DNA from: Sabellastarte sp. h YS-2021
Lineage: Eukaryota; Annelida; Polychaeta; Sabellida; Sabellidae
Length of the DNA stretch: 64,000 bases
Reading direction: 5' to 3'
Assembly (NCBI GenBank): GCA_964017235.1
Contig: OZ024938.1
Coordinates: 62,921,816-62,985,815 of the forward strand
In this document: in pieces, positions 11,600 to 22,639 of the stretch
Layout: the number at the start of each line of letters is the position of its first letter
How positions within the stretch are numbered: the first letter of the stretch is position 1
Notes under the pieces: generated by a model
What the model was told of the DNA's origin: nothing
Databases searched by the model: none
Seen by the model: only the letters and a program-made list of their open reading frames with translations
Position numbers and translations under genes: made by a program

Positions 11600-12110
11600 T
11601 GGAATATACCAGTTACTAACTTGAATATACAAGTTAATAACTTAATTGAATATACCAGTATGCTAACTGGAATACATGAGTTAGCTAACTTGAATACACA
11701 AGCTACTAAGTTGAATATACCAGTATGCGAACTGGAATCAATGAGTTATTAACTTGAGTATACCAGTAAGCTAACTGAAAATATATAAGTTACTAAGATG
11801 AAAGTACCATTTGGCTTACTGGAGTGGATCAGTTAGTAACTGGAATATACAAAATATTGACTTGAATATACCAGTCTGCTAACTAGAATCAAAGAGTTAT
11901 TAACTGGAATATACAAGTTACTAACTTGAATATACCCGTTAGCTAACTGAAAGATACAAATTACTAACTTGAATATATCAGTTAGCTAACTGAAATATAC
12001 GAGTTACTGACTAGAATATATAGGAAGATTACTGAAATATAAAAGTTACTAAGTTGAATATACCAGTTGGCTTACTGAAATAGATGAGTTAATAACTGGA
12101 ATATGGTAAA
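11600..12110. repeat. 33-bp minisatellite, about 15 diverged copies
   Basis: Alternating phrases GAATATACCAGTTAGCTAAC and GAAATATACAAGTTACTAAC repeat with a period of about 33 bp (about 66 bp for the pair). The words TTAGCTAA and TTACTAAC are nearly self-complementary. Copies are strongly diverged. Confidence 0.85.
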
Positions 12111-12119
12111 TTAGTTGTC

Positions 12120-12660
12120 CTAATGAATTTTTACACTCTTCAATATTTTTTGGGTTTGGTGAACTTTGGCGTACTTTTGAGTGAGTAATAGCACTTTTAC
12201 CTAATATAATTATATGGCTTATATAACTCTCAAACTATTGCATTTAGAGTATTTTGTTCCAATATGTTGTTCAGCTACTTTCTCAGCTACAACATGGTCA
12301 GTAGTTTGGAAGTGTATCTCAAAAGCTACGTGAGTGATAGCTACTTGTCAATTTTTAATGATCACCATAATGAGTAAATGGCTTATATCTTCAAAAGTAT
12401 TGCAGCTAAAAAATTTCTCTCAAATATGTTGTTCATCTACTTTTTGTGAACTGTAACATACTTAAGTTTCACAACTGCTGCCCAATGCACAAGTGAGTAA
12501 TGGCAATTTTATTGCTACTTTTATTAAAAATATGAAAAATCACCAATATCTCACAAACCGTAAGAGATAGAGCAATTTCGAGCAAATTTTTGACCCACAG
12601 GGTAGTGCAAGGGTATCCTATGCAAAGGGAAAATATTTCAATTTTCACCACGTTTGGAGT
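12120..12660 (+). repeat. Degraded units of the 155-bp and 169-bp families
   Basis: From 12170 there are two or three poor copies of the 155-bp family (AACTATTGCATTTAGAGTAT, TTGTTCAGCTACTTT, GTGAGTGATAGC). About 12540-12600 is one copy of the 169-bp core (ATATCTCACAAACCGTAAG, then AGCAATTTCGAGCAAATTTT, then GACCCACAGGG). The segment ties the two families together in one block. Confidence 0.65.
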
Positions 12661-12767
12661 CCATCTTGCATTTTAGTGGAAAATGAAAAAGTGTGAATAT
12701 CTTGGAAAAGGTATTTCTTTCCCTGTAATGCTCAGCGGGAGATACATACCGCGACAGTGGTCTTGTT

Positions 12768-12938
12768 GTATCTACCGGATGCATCTGGTGGATACTATGG
12801 TTTTCGCGGGGGTATGCCGTCGCCGCCACTGCCGCCGCAGTGTGTAGATGATTTCTCATTACCCCTCTGCAGCCAAAAGTATTAGCAGTAGAGGCCTCAA
12901 ATATGCAGGATAGGTTCAATGGTACAAAAGCTTTTTTT
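12768..12938 (+). mobile_element. Head of another hairpin family (variant F), truncated
   Basis: The head is an imperfect 28-bp palindrome at 12768-12795, with arms GTATCTACCGGATGC and GCATCTGGTGGATAC. It is followed by TATGGTTTTCGCGG and a GTCGCCGCCACTGCCGCCGC tract, then CAGTGTGTAGATGATTTC. The segment GTATCCACTGGATAGCCG with CAGTGTGTAGAGAG at about 27465 is a second copy. It is cut off by the family C head at 12941. Confidence 0.55.
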
Positions 12939-13329
12939 TTAAGCGTCCCGCAAGGGACGCTTGTTTGTGTATGGGAGAGCTTCCGGCTCCGCCGGCTCCG
13001 CATTTTGTTTTCCTTATAACTCTGTAACCGTTAGGCGGATTCTTTTCAAATTTGGCAGGTTTAGGCAGTAGCCTTGGGGAATTTTTTTGAATATGCTGCA
13101 ATGACATTTCAACCAATCAGAGAGGTCACATGACCAAAAATGTCTTTTTTCGATGGGGAAGCTTGTCCGGATGATAACTTGAAAGGAATTTTATCAATTC
13201 ACCTGAAACTTGGCAAATACATTCATTCTATTAAAATCTGGAAATCATTAGATTTTGGCATTGATTGGTCAAGAAATGGCCAGGTAATTAATGATTAATT
13301 AATCATTACGAATTTTCCAAATAAGGAAA

Positions 13330-14440
13330 ACACAAAAATGCTTATATCTCGAAAACCGTGCTAGATAGAGCGATTTCGACGAAATTTTTGACCCACAGGG
13401 TATCTCTGCGGAGTAGTTTTCCCAATTTTCAAAAAATTTTTGTCTCGCCCAAAATGGCGGCCATTTTGAATTTTCGAAATTTTCGCAAAAATTGCAAAAC
13501 ACAAAAATGCTTATATCTCAAAAACCGTGCTAGATAGAGCAATTTCGACAAAATTTTTGACCCGCAGGATATCTCTGCGGAGTACTTTTCCCAATTTTCA
13601 AAAAATTTTTGTCTCGCTAAAAATGGCGGCCATTTTGAATTTTCGAAATTTTCGCAAAAATTGCAAAACACAAAAATGCTTATATCTCGAAAACCGTGCT
13701 AGATAGAGCGATTTCGACGAAATTTTTGACCCGCAGGGTATCTCTGGAGAGTAGTTATCCCAATTTTGAAAAAAAAAATTTCTAGCCAAAAATGGCGGCC
13801 ATTTTGAATTTTCGAATTTTTCGCAAAAATTGCAAAACATAAAAATGGTTATATCTCGAAAACCCTGCTAGATAGAGCGATTTCGATGAAATTTTTGACC
13901 CACAGGGTATATCTGCAGAGTAGCCATGCCAATTTTCAAAAAAATTTTGTCTCGCCAAAAATGGCGGCCATTTTGAATTTTCGAATTTTTCGCAAAAATT
14001 GCAAAACATAAAAATGCTTATATCTCAAAAACCCTGCTAGATAGAGCGATTTTGACGAAATTTTTGACCCACAGGGTATCTCTGCAGAGTAGCCATGCCA
14101 ATTTTCAAACAAAAAATTTCTCGCAAAAAATGGCGGCCATTTTGAATTTTCGAATTTTTCGCAAAATTGCAAAACACAAAAATGCTTACATCTCGAAAAC
14201 CGTGCTAGATAGAGCGATTTCGACGAAATTTTTGACCCACTGGGTATCTCTGCAGAGTAGCCATGCCAATTTTCAAATAAAATTTTGTCTTGCCAAAAAT
14301 GGCGGCCATTTTGAATTTTCGAATTTTTGCGCAAAAATTGCAAAACACAAAAATGCTAATATTTCGAAAACCGTGCTACATAGAGCGATTTCGACGAAAT
14401 TTTTTATCTTCAGGGTATCTCTGCAGAGCAGCTATCCCAA
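13330..14440 (+). repeat. 169-bp tandem array, about 7 copies
   Basis: CTTATATCTC recurs at 13341, 13510, 13679, 13848, 14017, 14185 and 14356, giving 168-171 bp. Each unit has ATATCTCGAAAACCGTGC, GATAGAGCGATTTCGACG, AAATTTTTGACCCACAGGG and the near-palindrome AAAATGGCGGCCATTTT. The 135-140 codon open frames seen on both strands shift frame each unit and are not genes. Confidence 0.93.
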
Positions 14441-16306
14441 AGAGCTTTCACTTGGTGAAGTTTCAGACCCATAGCTAATTGCTCACCTACTCAAAAAGAG
14501 TAAATGCGAATTACCTCTAAAAGTATTGCAGATGGCCAATTTTTCTCAAATAACTCATTCACCTACTTTTGGAAGAGCTTTCACATGGTGAAGTTTCAGA
14601 CCCATAGCCAATTACTCACCTACTCAAAATGAGTAAATGCGAATTATCTCTAAAAGTATTGCAGATAGCCAATTTTTCTCAAATAACTCATTCACCTACT
14701 TTTGGGAGAGCTTTCACATGGTGAAGTTTCAGACCCATAGCTAATTAGTTACCTACTCAAAATGAGTAAATGCTAATTATCTGTAAAAGTATTGCGGATA
14801 CCCAATTTTTCTCAAATAACTCATTCATCTACTTGTGGGAGAGCTTTCACATGGTGAAGTTTCAGACCCATAGCTAATTACTCACCTACTCAAAATGAGT
14901 AAATGCGAATTATCTCTAAAAGTATTGCAGATAGCCAATTTTTCTCAAATAACTTATTCACCTACTTTTGGGAGAGCTTTCACTTGGTGAAGTTTCAGAC
15001 CCATAGCTAATTACTCACCTACTCAAAATGAGTAAATGCAAATTATCTGTAAAAGTATTGCAGATAGCCAATTTTTCTCAAATAACTCATTCACCTACTT
15101 TTGGGAGAGCTTTCACTTGGTGAAGTTTCAGACCCATAGCTAATTACTCACCTACTCAAAATGAGTAAATGCGAATTATCTCTAAAAGTATTGCAGATAG
15201 CCAATTTTTCTCAAATAACTCATTCACCTACTTTTGGGAGAGCTTTCACTTGGTGAAGTTTCAGACCCATAGCTAATTACTCACCTACTCAAAATGAGTA
15301 AATGCGAATTATCTCTAAAAGTATTGCAGATAGCCAATTTTTGTCAAATTAATCATTCACCTACTTTTGGGAGAGCTTTCACTTGGTGAAGTTTCAGACC
15401 CATAGCTAATTACTCACCTACTCAAAATGAGTAAATGCGAATTATCTCTAAAAGTATTGCAGATAGCCAATTTTTCTCAAATTAATCATGCACCTACTTT
15501 TGGGAGAGCTTTCACTTGGTGAAGTTTCAGACCCATAGCTAATTACTCGTCTACTCAAAATGAGTAAATGCGAATTATCTCTAAAAGTATTGCAGATGGC
15601 CAATTTTTCTCAAATAACTCATTCACCTACTTTTGGGAGAGCTTTCACTTGGTGAAGTTTCAGACCCATAGCAAATTACTCACCTACTCAAAATGAGTAA
15701 ATGCGAATTATCTCTAAAAGTATTGCAGATAGCCAATTTTTCTCAAATAACTCATTCACCTACTTTTGGCAGAGCTTTCACTTGGTGAAGTTTCAGACCC
15801 ATAGCTAATTATTCACCTACTCAAAATGAGTAAATGTGAATTATCTCTAAAAGTATTGCAGATAGCCAATTTTTCTCAAATAACTCATTCACCTACTTTT
15901 GGGAGAGCTTTCACTCTGTGAAGTTTCAGACCCATAGCTATTTATTCACCTACTCAAAATGAGTAAATGCTAATTATCTGTAAAAGTATTGCGGATACCC
16001 AATTTTTATCAAATACTCATTCATCTACTTGTGGGAGAGCTTTCACATGGTGAAGTTTCAGACCCATAGCTAATTACTCACCTACTCAAAATGAGTAAAT
16101 GCGAATTATCTCTAAAAGTATTGCAGATAGCCAATTTTTCTCAAATAACTCATTCACCTACTTTTGGGAGAGCTTTCACTTGGTGAAGTTTCAGACCCAT
16201 AGATAATTATTCACCTACTCAAAATGAGTAAATGTGAATTATCTCTTAATAGTATTGCAGATAACCAATTTTTCTCAAATAACTCATTCACCTACTTTTG
16301 GAAGAC
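14441..16306 (+). repeat. 133-bp tandem array, about 14 copies
   Basis: AGAGCTTTCAC recurs at 14441, 14574, 14707, 14840, 14973, 15106 and 15239, exactly 133 bp apart, and continues to about 16300. Each unit holds GGTGAAGTTTCAGACCC, ATTACTCACCTACTC, AAAATGAGTAAATGCG and AATTATCTCTAAAAGTATTG. It is very homogeneous, so probably recently amplified or still being homogenised. The same unit forms the arrays at 46330-46820 and 51775-52205. Confidence 0.95.
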
Positions 16307-16314
16307 CTTTCACA

Positions 16315-16714
16315 TAGGGGTGGGACGAGTACAAATAATTCGGGTCGATTACTCGCGGACCAAAAATCGACTCGACATCGAGCACTCGCGAAGTTTAGTA
16401 TCCACCATTACAGGAACCAACATCCAATATGGCGGCTCCCGTAAACAATAAAAATATAGAGGTAAAAGCTTTGAATCGCTTGAATTAGCTGATGTCATCA
16501 TATAATATACTTAATATTATGTTAAAAATGGTGGATTATGCGATTTAATGCTAGCAAGGTATGTTCTTTAATTTTTATTTCCTAAAAAACGTAACCGCTT
16601 CAATAGGTTGTTATGTACTTGTATACATACGAGTAGTCGACTCTTAAAATTGGGATCGAATTTTCGTGAAATTTGCCTCGCTCGGCGAGTGTCGACTGCT
16701 CGGTCGCACCCCTA
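16315..16714. mobile_element. hAT-type MITE, 400 bp, with 8-bp target duplication
   Basis: The left end TAGGGGTGGGACGAG is matched in inverted orientation by the right end CTCGGTCGCACCCCTA. The element is flanked by the perfect 8-bp duplication CTTTCACA at 16307-16314 and 16715-16722. Short TIRs starting TAGGGG(T/C)G and 8-bp duplications are hallmarks of hAT transposons. The inside (ATTACTCGCG, CGACTCGACATCGAG, ACTCGTATGTATAC-like words on the other strand) has no transposase frame, so it is non-autonomous. It sits in the last 133-bp unit of family C copy 1. Confidence 0.88.
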
Positions 16715-16722
16715 CTTTCACA

Positions 16723-17085
16723 CACGAAAATGAAAAGTTGTGAATATCTCGGAAAAGCTATTTCTTCTGCTTTAATGCTCGGCGGGAGATACACACCACG
16801 GCAGTGGTCTTGACAAAAATTTTTGTCTCCCCAAAAATGGTGGCCATTTTGAATTTTCAAAGTTTTTGCAAAACACAAAAATGCTTATATCTCGAAAACC
16901 GTGCTATATGGAGTGAACTCAACAAAATTTTGGACCTGCTGGGTATCTCTGCAGAGTAGCCATGCCAATTTTCAAAATATTTTTGTCTCGCCAAAAATAG
17001 CGGACATTTTTAATTTTTTTATTTTTTGCAAAACACAAAAATGCTTATATCTTGAAAACCGTGCTAGATAGAGCAGACTGCGCTG
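16723..17085 (+). repeat. Residual 169-bp units after the MITE
   Basis: Two degraded units of the 169-bp family: ATATCTCGAAAACCGTGC at about 16888 and a TATCTTGAAAACCGTGC at about 17047. They are preceded by GAATATCTCGGAAAAGC and GCTCGGCGGGAGATACA, which match 12690-12750. They break off at GATAGAGCAGACTGCG. Confidence 0.75.
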
Positions 17086-17306
17086 ACTTTGGTTGCCACA
17101 ACAGTATAAGGCTAGAAACGAAGCATTTTCTTAATACTTTAGCACTCACCTTTATATTCTTTTCGGGACGCTTTGTTTTTGCTATGCAAAAACATTATCT
17201 TTTTTTTTTTGCGAGCGATCCTCTAGTTTTTTTGTTTTTTTTTTATAAAGAGGTAACATATATACAACTCCAACTTTTCACATGTTATATAGACTTTAGT
17301 GCTTTT
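17086..17306. other. Short unclassified segment
   Basis: Unclassified sequence between the family C residue and family A copy 2, with T-rich runs (for example 17198-17210). No open frame or repeat relationship that I can support. It is the left flank of the family A insertion, ending in a run of five T. Confidence 0.5.
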
Positions 17307-18761
17307 TACCCCACAGCCCTTAAGGGCTGTCGGGGTATTGTTTTCACCCATGGTGTCCGGATGGGCAGGCAGGTGGGTTGGCCGGCGGCGGGAAATAGTT
17401 TGTCAGGGCTGTATCTCAGAAACCGTAAGGTGTAGGAAGTTCATACTTGGTAGGGACATTGGTTGGGGGGTGTAGGTGTGCAACGTCATGGTCTGACCTT
17501 GATTTGACCTTTGACCTTGCCGTAGTGACCTTGAGTTTGAAAATCTTATCCGGGCTATATCTCGGAAACTGTAAGGTGTAGGAAGTTGATACTTGGTAGG
17601 GACATTGGATAGGGAGAGTAGTTGTGAAAAGTCATAGTCTGACCTTTATTTGACCTTTGACCTTGCCATAGTGACCTTGACCTATAAAATCCTGTCCGGG
17701 CTATATCTCGGAAACTGTAAGGTGTAGGAAGTTGATACTTGGTGGGGATATTGGTTAGGGGGTGCAGGTGTGCAACGTCATGGTCTGACCTTGATTTCAC
17801 CTTTGACCTTGCTGTAGTGACCTTGACCTATAAAATGTTGTCCGGGCTATATCTCGGAAACTGTAAGGCATGGGAAGTTGATATTTGGTAGGGACATTGG
17901 TTAGGGGGTGTAGGTGTGCAATGTCATGGTGTGACCTTGATTTGACCTTTGACCTTGCCGTAGTGACCTTAACCTATAAAATCTTGTCCGGGCTATATCT
18001 CGGAAACTGTAAGGTGTAGGAAGTTGATATTTGGTGGAGACATTGGTTAGGGGGTGTAGGTGTGCAGCATCATGGTGTGACCTTAATTTGACCTTTGACC
18101 TTGCCATAGTGACCTTGACCTATAAAATCTTGTCAGGGCTATATCTCAGAAACCGTAAGGTGTAGGAAGTTGATACTTGGTAGGGACATTGGTTAGGGGC
18201 TATAGGTGTGTATTATCATGGTATGACCTTAATTTGACCTTTTACCTTGTCGTAGTGACCTTGACCTTTAAAATCTTCATGGACCTTTGGGTCTGTCTTT
18301 TGATGCAGATTAAGCAAAAGTCATATTAGAATTTATTAAGAATTTTACTTTCATAACTTCCCATTGTAAGAGATAGAATTTCATCAAGTGAGCCTCAGAT
18401 TTTGCTCCAACACCACAATAAGCATTCATTAAATGTATTACCACTTCTGTATGCATGGTAATATTCAAACCATCTAAACCATAATTCGGCCATGCAGATG
18501 TAGATAAAGAGTGTTGAATTTTAGTTTACTGATTAATGCTGTCATCTTGTCATTGAATTATCTTGTTTTAATACTTCATCTTTATACGCATTATCTTTCT
18601 TTTAAACATTATTTCTCCATTTAAACATTGTTTGGACCTTTATATAACTGACAGTGCTCTGAAAGTATCCTGAAGTTTGTACTGGTACAGTACTTCTATA
18701 TCTCATGGTGTTGAAAATATTTCCCTAGGCTGTGGGGTACGGGCATCTCTGATGCTATTTT
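17307..18761 (+). mobile_element. Family A element, complete copy 2
   Basis: Same structure as copy 1: TACCCCACAGCC at 17307-17318 within the GCCCTTAAGGGC palindrome, TATTGTTTTCACCC, a G/C tract, about six 146-bp units (17400-18280), the shared 3' unique region, GGCTGTGGGGTA at 18728-18739, GCATCTCTGATGC at 18743-18755 and TATTTT. The 3' region carries a 40-odd-base insertion near 18575-18625 relative to copy 1. Having two full copies fixes both ends of the family. Confidence 0.78.
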
Positions 18762-19022
18762 CTGTAATTACATTATTACATCACTACACAGAAAGGAAAG
18801 TTTAACATCTTTACTTCCTAGAAACTTGTACAATGTATACAAATAAGGTACTAATACTAAAAGAAAATAAGAAGTAACAGATATTAAAGATAAACCTTCA
18901 ATTGATAGGTAAAACTGTAGACTAATGTAACAGGGGTAATTTTAAAAATCTGGAGAGGAAGGAGAGGAAGCAGTATCATAACTACTACTGGAAATACTTT
19001 TGCAAAATTATAAACACTTACA
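18762..19022 (-). other. Probable LINE 3' untranslated remnant
   Basis: AT-rich sequence lying downstream (minus strand) of the LINE coding fragment at 19027-19495 and bounded by family A. No poly-A end is visible, so assignment to the LINE rests on position only. Confidence 0.4.
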
Positions 19023-19026
19023 ATAT

Positions 19027-19495
19027 TTAAAGTTCAATTTCTGAAAAAATATCTTCGCAATGTCCCCATCTGGTTTTAAATAAGTTTATACCAGTATCTG
19101 TTTGTGCCAAATATTTTTGCTCTAGAAATTTTCTTTTTAATTCTTTCTGCAGACAAAATATGTTAAGATGGCTGTTTTTTCTCGATGTTTGGAAAATGTA
19201 ATTCCTTGATAGGAGAAGTATGAAATTTATTGGCCAAAAGAACTGATCATTTATTAGATATCCAAGTATCTTCATTTTGGCAGTGAACACAAGAGGTATC
19301 CCCATTTTAATTTTTAACCAAGTTTCTATATTATTCTACAAGTCTTCACCTTTAACACAATCGCTAAGCAAGTGGAGACATGTTTCTGTGTATTCATTGC
19401 ACATATTACACATCTTGTCTTCTTTAATTTTCACCTTATGCAGGTAGTCATTAAGCGTCCCGCAACTTTAATTTTCACCTTATGCAGGTAGTCAG
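19027..19495 (-). pseudogene. LINE (L1/Tx1-like) ORF2 C-terminal fragment
   Basis: On the minus strand the frame reads LNDYLHKVKIKEDKMCNMC, then NEYTETCLHLLSDC: a C-x2-C-x8-H-x4-C knuckle of the kind found at the C-terminus of L1-clade reverse-transcriptase proteins. It continues through NIETWLKIKMG to INFILLLSRNYIFQT, LKRKFLEQKYLAQ and the tail ending FSEIEL, a layout typical of these proteins' last 100 residues. One in-frame TAG at 19336-19338 sits where the family usually has Trp. The 5' side is cut by family C copy 2. Function is lost; only the 3' end of the element survives. Confidence 0.72.
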
Positions 19496-19510
19496 TAAGC
19501 GTCCCGCAAG
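19423..19510. repeat. 44-bp tandem duplication across the family C boundary
   Basis: Positions 19423-19466 and 19467-19510 are near-identical. Each holds about 28 bp of LINE sequence (TTTAATTTTCACC, TTATGCAGGTAGTCA) followed by the first 14-15 bp of the family C head (AAGCGTCCCGCAA). They differ at about two positions. The duplication therefore happened after, or during, insertion of family C. Confidence 0.9.
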
Positions 19511-20887
19511 GGATGCTTGTTTGTGTATGGGAGACCTTCAGACTCCGCCGGCTCCGCATTTTGTTTTCCTTATAACTCTGTAACCATTAGGCGGATTCTT
19601 TTCAAATTTGGCAGGTTTAGGCAGTAGCCTTGGGGAATTTGTTGGAATATGCTGCAGTGACATTTCAACCAATCAGAGAGGTCACATGACCAAAAATGTC
19701 TTTTTTTCGATGGGGAAGCTTGTCCGGATGATAACTTGAAAGTAATTTTATCAATTCACCTGAAACTAGGCAAATACATTCATTCTATTAAAATCTGGAA
19801 ATCATTAGATTTTGGCATTGATTGGTTAAGAAATGGCCGAGTAATTAATGATTAATTAATCATTATTAATTTTCAAAATAAGGAAAACACAAAAATGCTT
19901 ATATCTCGAAAACCGTGCTAGATAGAGCGATTTCGACGAAATTTTTGACCCACAGGGTATCTCTGCAGAGTAGTTATCCCAATTTTCAAAAAAATTTTGT
20001 CTTGCCCAAAAATGGCGGCCATTTTGAATTTTCAAATTTTTTGCAAAAATTGCAAAACATAAAAATGCTTATGTCTCGAAAACCGTACTGGATAGAGCGA
20101 TTTCAATGAAATATTTGACCCACAGTGTATCTCTGCAGAGTAGCCATGCCTATTTTCAAAAAAATTTTGTCTCGCCAAAAATGGCGGCCATTTTGAATTT
20201 TCGAATTTTTCGCAAAAAATTGCAAAACATAAAAATGATTATATCTCGAAAACCCTGCTAGATAGAGCGATTTCGACGAAATTTTTGACCCACAGGGTAT
20301 CTCTGCAGAGTAGCCATACCAATTTTCAAAAAAAAAATTTCTCGCAAAAAATGGCAGCCATTTTGAGTTTTCGCATTTTTCACAAAATTGCAAAACATAT
20401 AAAAATGCTTATATCTCGAAAAACCGTGCTAGATAGAGCGATTTCGATGAAATTTTTGACCCACAGGGTGTCTGAGGAGTAGCCATGCCAATTTTCAAAA
20501 AAATTTGGTCATGCCAAAATTGGTGGCCATTTTGAATTTTCAAATTTTTGCGCAAAAATTTCAAAACACAAAAATGCTTATATCTCGAAAACCATGCTAC
20601 ATAGAACGATTTCGACGAAATTTTTGATCTTCAGGGTATCTCTGCAGAGCAGCTATCCCAAAGAGCTTTCACTCGGTGAAGTTTCAGACCCGTAGCTAAT
20701 TATTAACCTACTCAAAATGAGTAAATGCTAATTATCTGTAAAAGTATTGCGGATACCCAATTTTTATCAAATAACTCATTCATCTACTTTTGGGAGAACT
20801 TTCACTTGGTGAAGTTCCAGACCCGTAGGTAATTACTCACCTACTCAAAAGGAGTAGATAGCTCTTAATAGTATTGCAGATAGCCAT
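19497..20887 (+). mobile_element. Family C composite element, copy 2
   Basis: Head hairpin AAGCGTCCC...GGGATGCTT at 19497-19518, the same 370-bp leader as copy 1 (TAACTCTGTAACCATTAGG, CAAATTTGGCAGG, a GTCACATGACC palindromic word, AATTAATGATTAATTAATCA), then about five 169-bp units (19880-20660) and about 1.7 133-bp units (20665-20887). It ends abruptly at the 73-bp minisatellite. Array sizes differ from copy 1 (7 and 14 units). Confidence 0.72.
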
Positions 20888-21408
20888 GTACACAGTGGGG
20901 GCCACTCAGTGACACATGTCCCCAGTAGGGGATTGGGGAGAAGAGGAGGATCCAAGCCATGTATGCGGAGGGGGACACTCAGTCAGACATGTCCCAAATG
21001 GGAGATGGGGGAGGATTGGAAGATCTCAGCTATATACATAGTGGGAGACTCTCGGTGACACATGTCCCCAGTGGGGGATGGTGGAAGAGAGGAGGATCTC
21101 AGCCATGTACGCAGTGGGGGACGCTCAGTGACACATGTCCCCAGTGGGGAATGGTGGAGGAGAGGAGGATCTCAGCCATGTACGCAGTGGGGGACGCTCA
21201 GGGACACATGTCCCCAGTGGGGGATGGTGGAGGAGAGGAGGATCTCTGCCATGTATGCAGTGGGGGACACTCATTGACATAAGTTCCCAGTGGGGGATGG
21301 TGGAGGAGAGGAGGATCTCTGGCATGTATGCAGTGGGGGATGCTCAGTGACACATGTCCCCAGTGGAGGATGGGAGAGGAGGATCTGTGTCATGTACACA
21401 GTGGGGGT
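20888..21408 (-). repeat. 73-bp minisatellite, about 7 copies, opposite strand
   Basis: The same unit as 4640-6330, reverse-complemented: ACACATGTCCCCAGTGGGGG, GGAGAGGAGGATCT, CAGCCATGTACGCAGTGG, GGGACGCTCAGTG. It begins directly at the broken 133-bp unit and ends directly at the DIRS coding remnant (21409), so both edges are junctions rather than gradual decay. Confidence 0.9.
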
Positions 21409-22639
21409 TGTTTTCAACTTCATAGGTTACCAGTTCGACCTGAAAGAGGGCAAGGTCAAACCCACACCAGAACGTTGGAAGACCTTGACAGACAAGATAC
21501 AGTCAATACTGTCCGGTCCGGTATGCCCCTTCACCTGAGGCCCATACAGTGGCACTTGGAAAAACAACTGTAGGGTCCCGGAATCACTAGAAAAGGTGAT
21601 CCCCATTCCCAAGTCACTTCACCCCCATCTAAGATGGTGGCTGGAGGAAAGCAATGTGCTACTGGGTCAACCATTACACCCTCTAAAACATGCTCTGCAA
21701 ATATTTACAGATGCATCAAAAGAAGGGTGGGGCGCTCACTTAGACGAGCACACTGCAAGGGGAACTTGGTCCCTTCCAGAAAGCAAATTCCACATAAACC
21801 ACCTAGAGCTGAAAGCAGTATTTCTAGCTCTAAAAGAGTTTCGAACCCTCTGCTGCAACAAGACAGTACTGATAGCTACAGACAACACAACAGTGGTAGC
21901 CTATATCAACAAAGAGGGGGGGATGAAGTCGGGCTCTCTGTGTGCCCTACCGTGGAGGATCCTGTCCTGGTGTACCAGGCAGCAGGTAACCCTCAGGGCA
22001 CGTCACATCCCCGGCCGGGTGAAAGCAGACAAGCTATCCAGACTGGGCCAGACCATTCAAACAGAGTGGTCACATCACCCAGAAGTGTTCCAAGCTATAT
22101 GCTCCCGGTGACACCAGCCTCAAGTTGACCTGTTTGCCACCAGATTCAACAACAAACTACCTCGGTTTGTGTCACCGGTACCAGATCCCCAGGCTTGGGC
22201 AGTGGATGCACTCAGCCTTTCCTGTGAAGGCTTGGACCCATATGCCTTTCCACCAGTAGCCATCTTGGGCAAAGTGGTGGAAAAGTTACAGGACTACCCT
22301 TGCAACAGGATAATACTGATTGTCCCAGGGTGGCCCAACATGCCCTGGTTCTGGGATCTAGTGGCAATGTCCAGTCATGTCCCACTGTGTCTGCCCAACA
22401 TACCCAACCTATTGTCTCAACCATTCAACCAGGTCCTCCACAGGAACCTGGCAAATCTGAATCTTCATGCCTGGCTCCTAGAGCCTCAGCAATCAAGGAG
22501 CAGGGCTTCTCTGAGGCAGTGGCAGCACGAATTGAGGCTCCTCAAAGAGGATCAACTAGATCAGTCTATGAGGCAAAGTGGACCATTTTTACACAGTGGT
22601 GCCTCAGTAATCAGGTGGACTTCATGGCACCACCTCTGA
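21409..22639 (+). pseudogene. DIRS RT (end)-RNase H frame, broken
   Basis: FIGYQFDLKEGKVKPTPERW (21419 on) is the end of the RT domain. Frame changes follow near 21535 and 21575. From 21596 the RNase H domain is readable: in the segment beginning MIPIPKSLHPHL, the carboxylates D39 (FTDASKEGWG), E71 (HLELKA), D96 (ATDNTT) and D145 (ADKLSR) are all present, although HIPGRVKADK looks two or three residues short. A TGA at 22109-22111 interrupts the same frame, which resumes as VDLFATRFNN and SPVPDPQAWAVDAL to about 22400. The enzyme would copy element RNA to DNA and degrade the RNA template; this copy cannot. Confidence 0.85.

Larger units (their letters stand above)
12941..16306 (+). mobile_element. 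Family C composite element, copy 1
   Basis: The head hairpin at 12941-12962 has arms AAGCGTCCC and GGGACGCTT. It is followed by TTGTTTGTGTATGGGAGA, GGCTCCGCCGGCTCCGC, then TATAACTCTGTAACCGTTAG and TTTTCAAATTTGGCAGG. A 370-bp unique leader leads into two successive arrays of different unit: 169 bp (13330-14440), then 133 bp (14441-16306). The same head, leader and array order recur at 19497-20887, showing one mobile or duplicated unit. No coding capacity. It is interrupted at its right by a hAT-type MITE; a 3' terminus like that of families A and B was not found. Confidence 0.7.

Noticed and set aside
13299-14478. 135-140 codon frames on both strands in the 169-bp array
   Set aside because: Same reason: repeat-derived, both strands open, no family likeness.
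17052-17435. 127-codon frame beginning before family A copy 2
   Set aside because: It runs through a T-rich segment into the family A head hairpin and array, so it is chance read-through, not a gene.
21634-22128. 164-codon frame overlapping the DIRS RNase H
   Set aside because: Out-of-frame shadow: the RNase H carboxylate motifs lie in the other frame.
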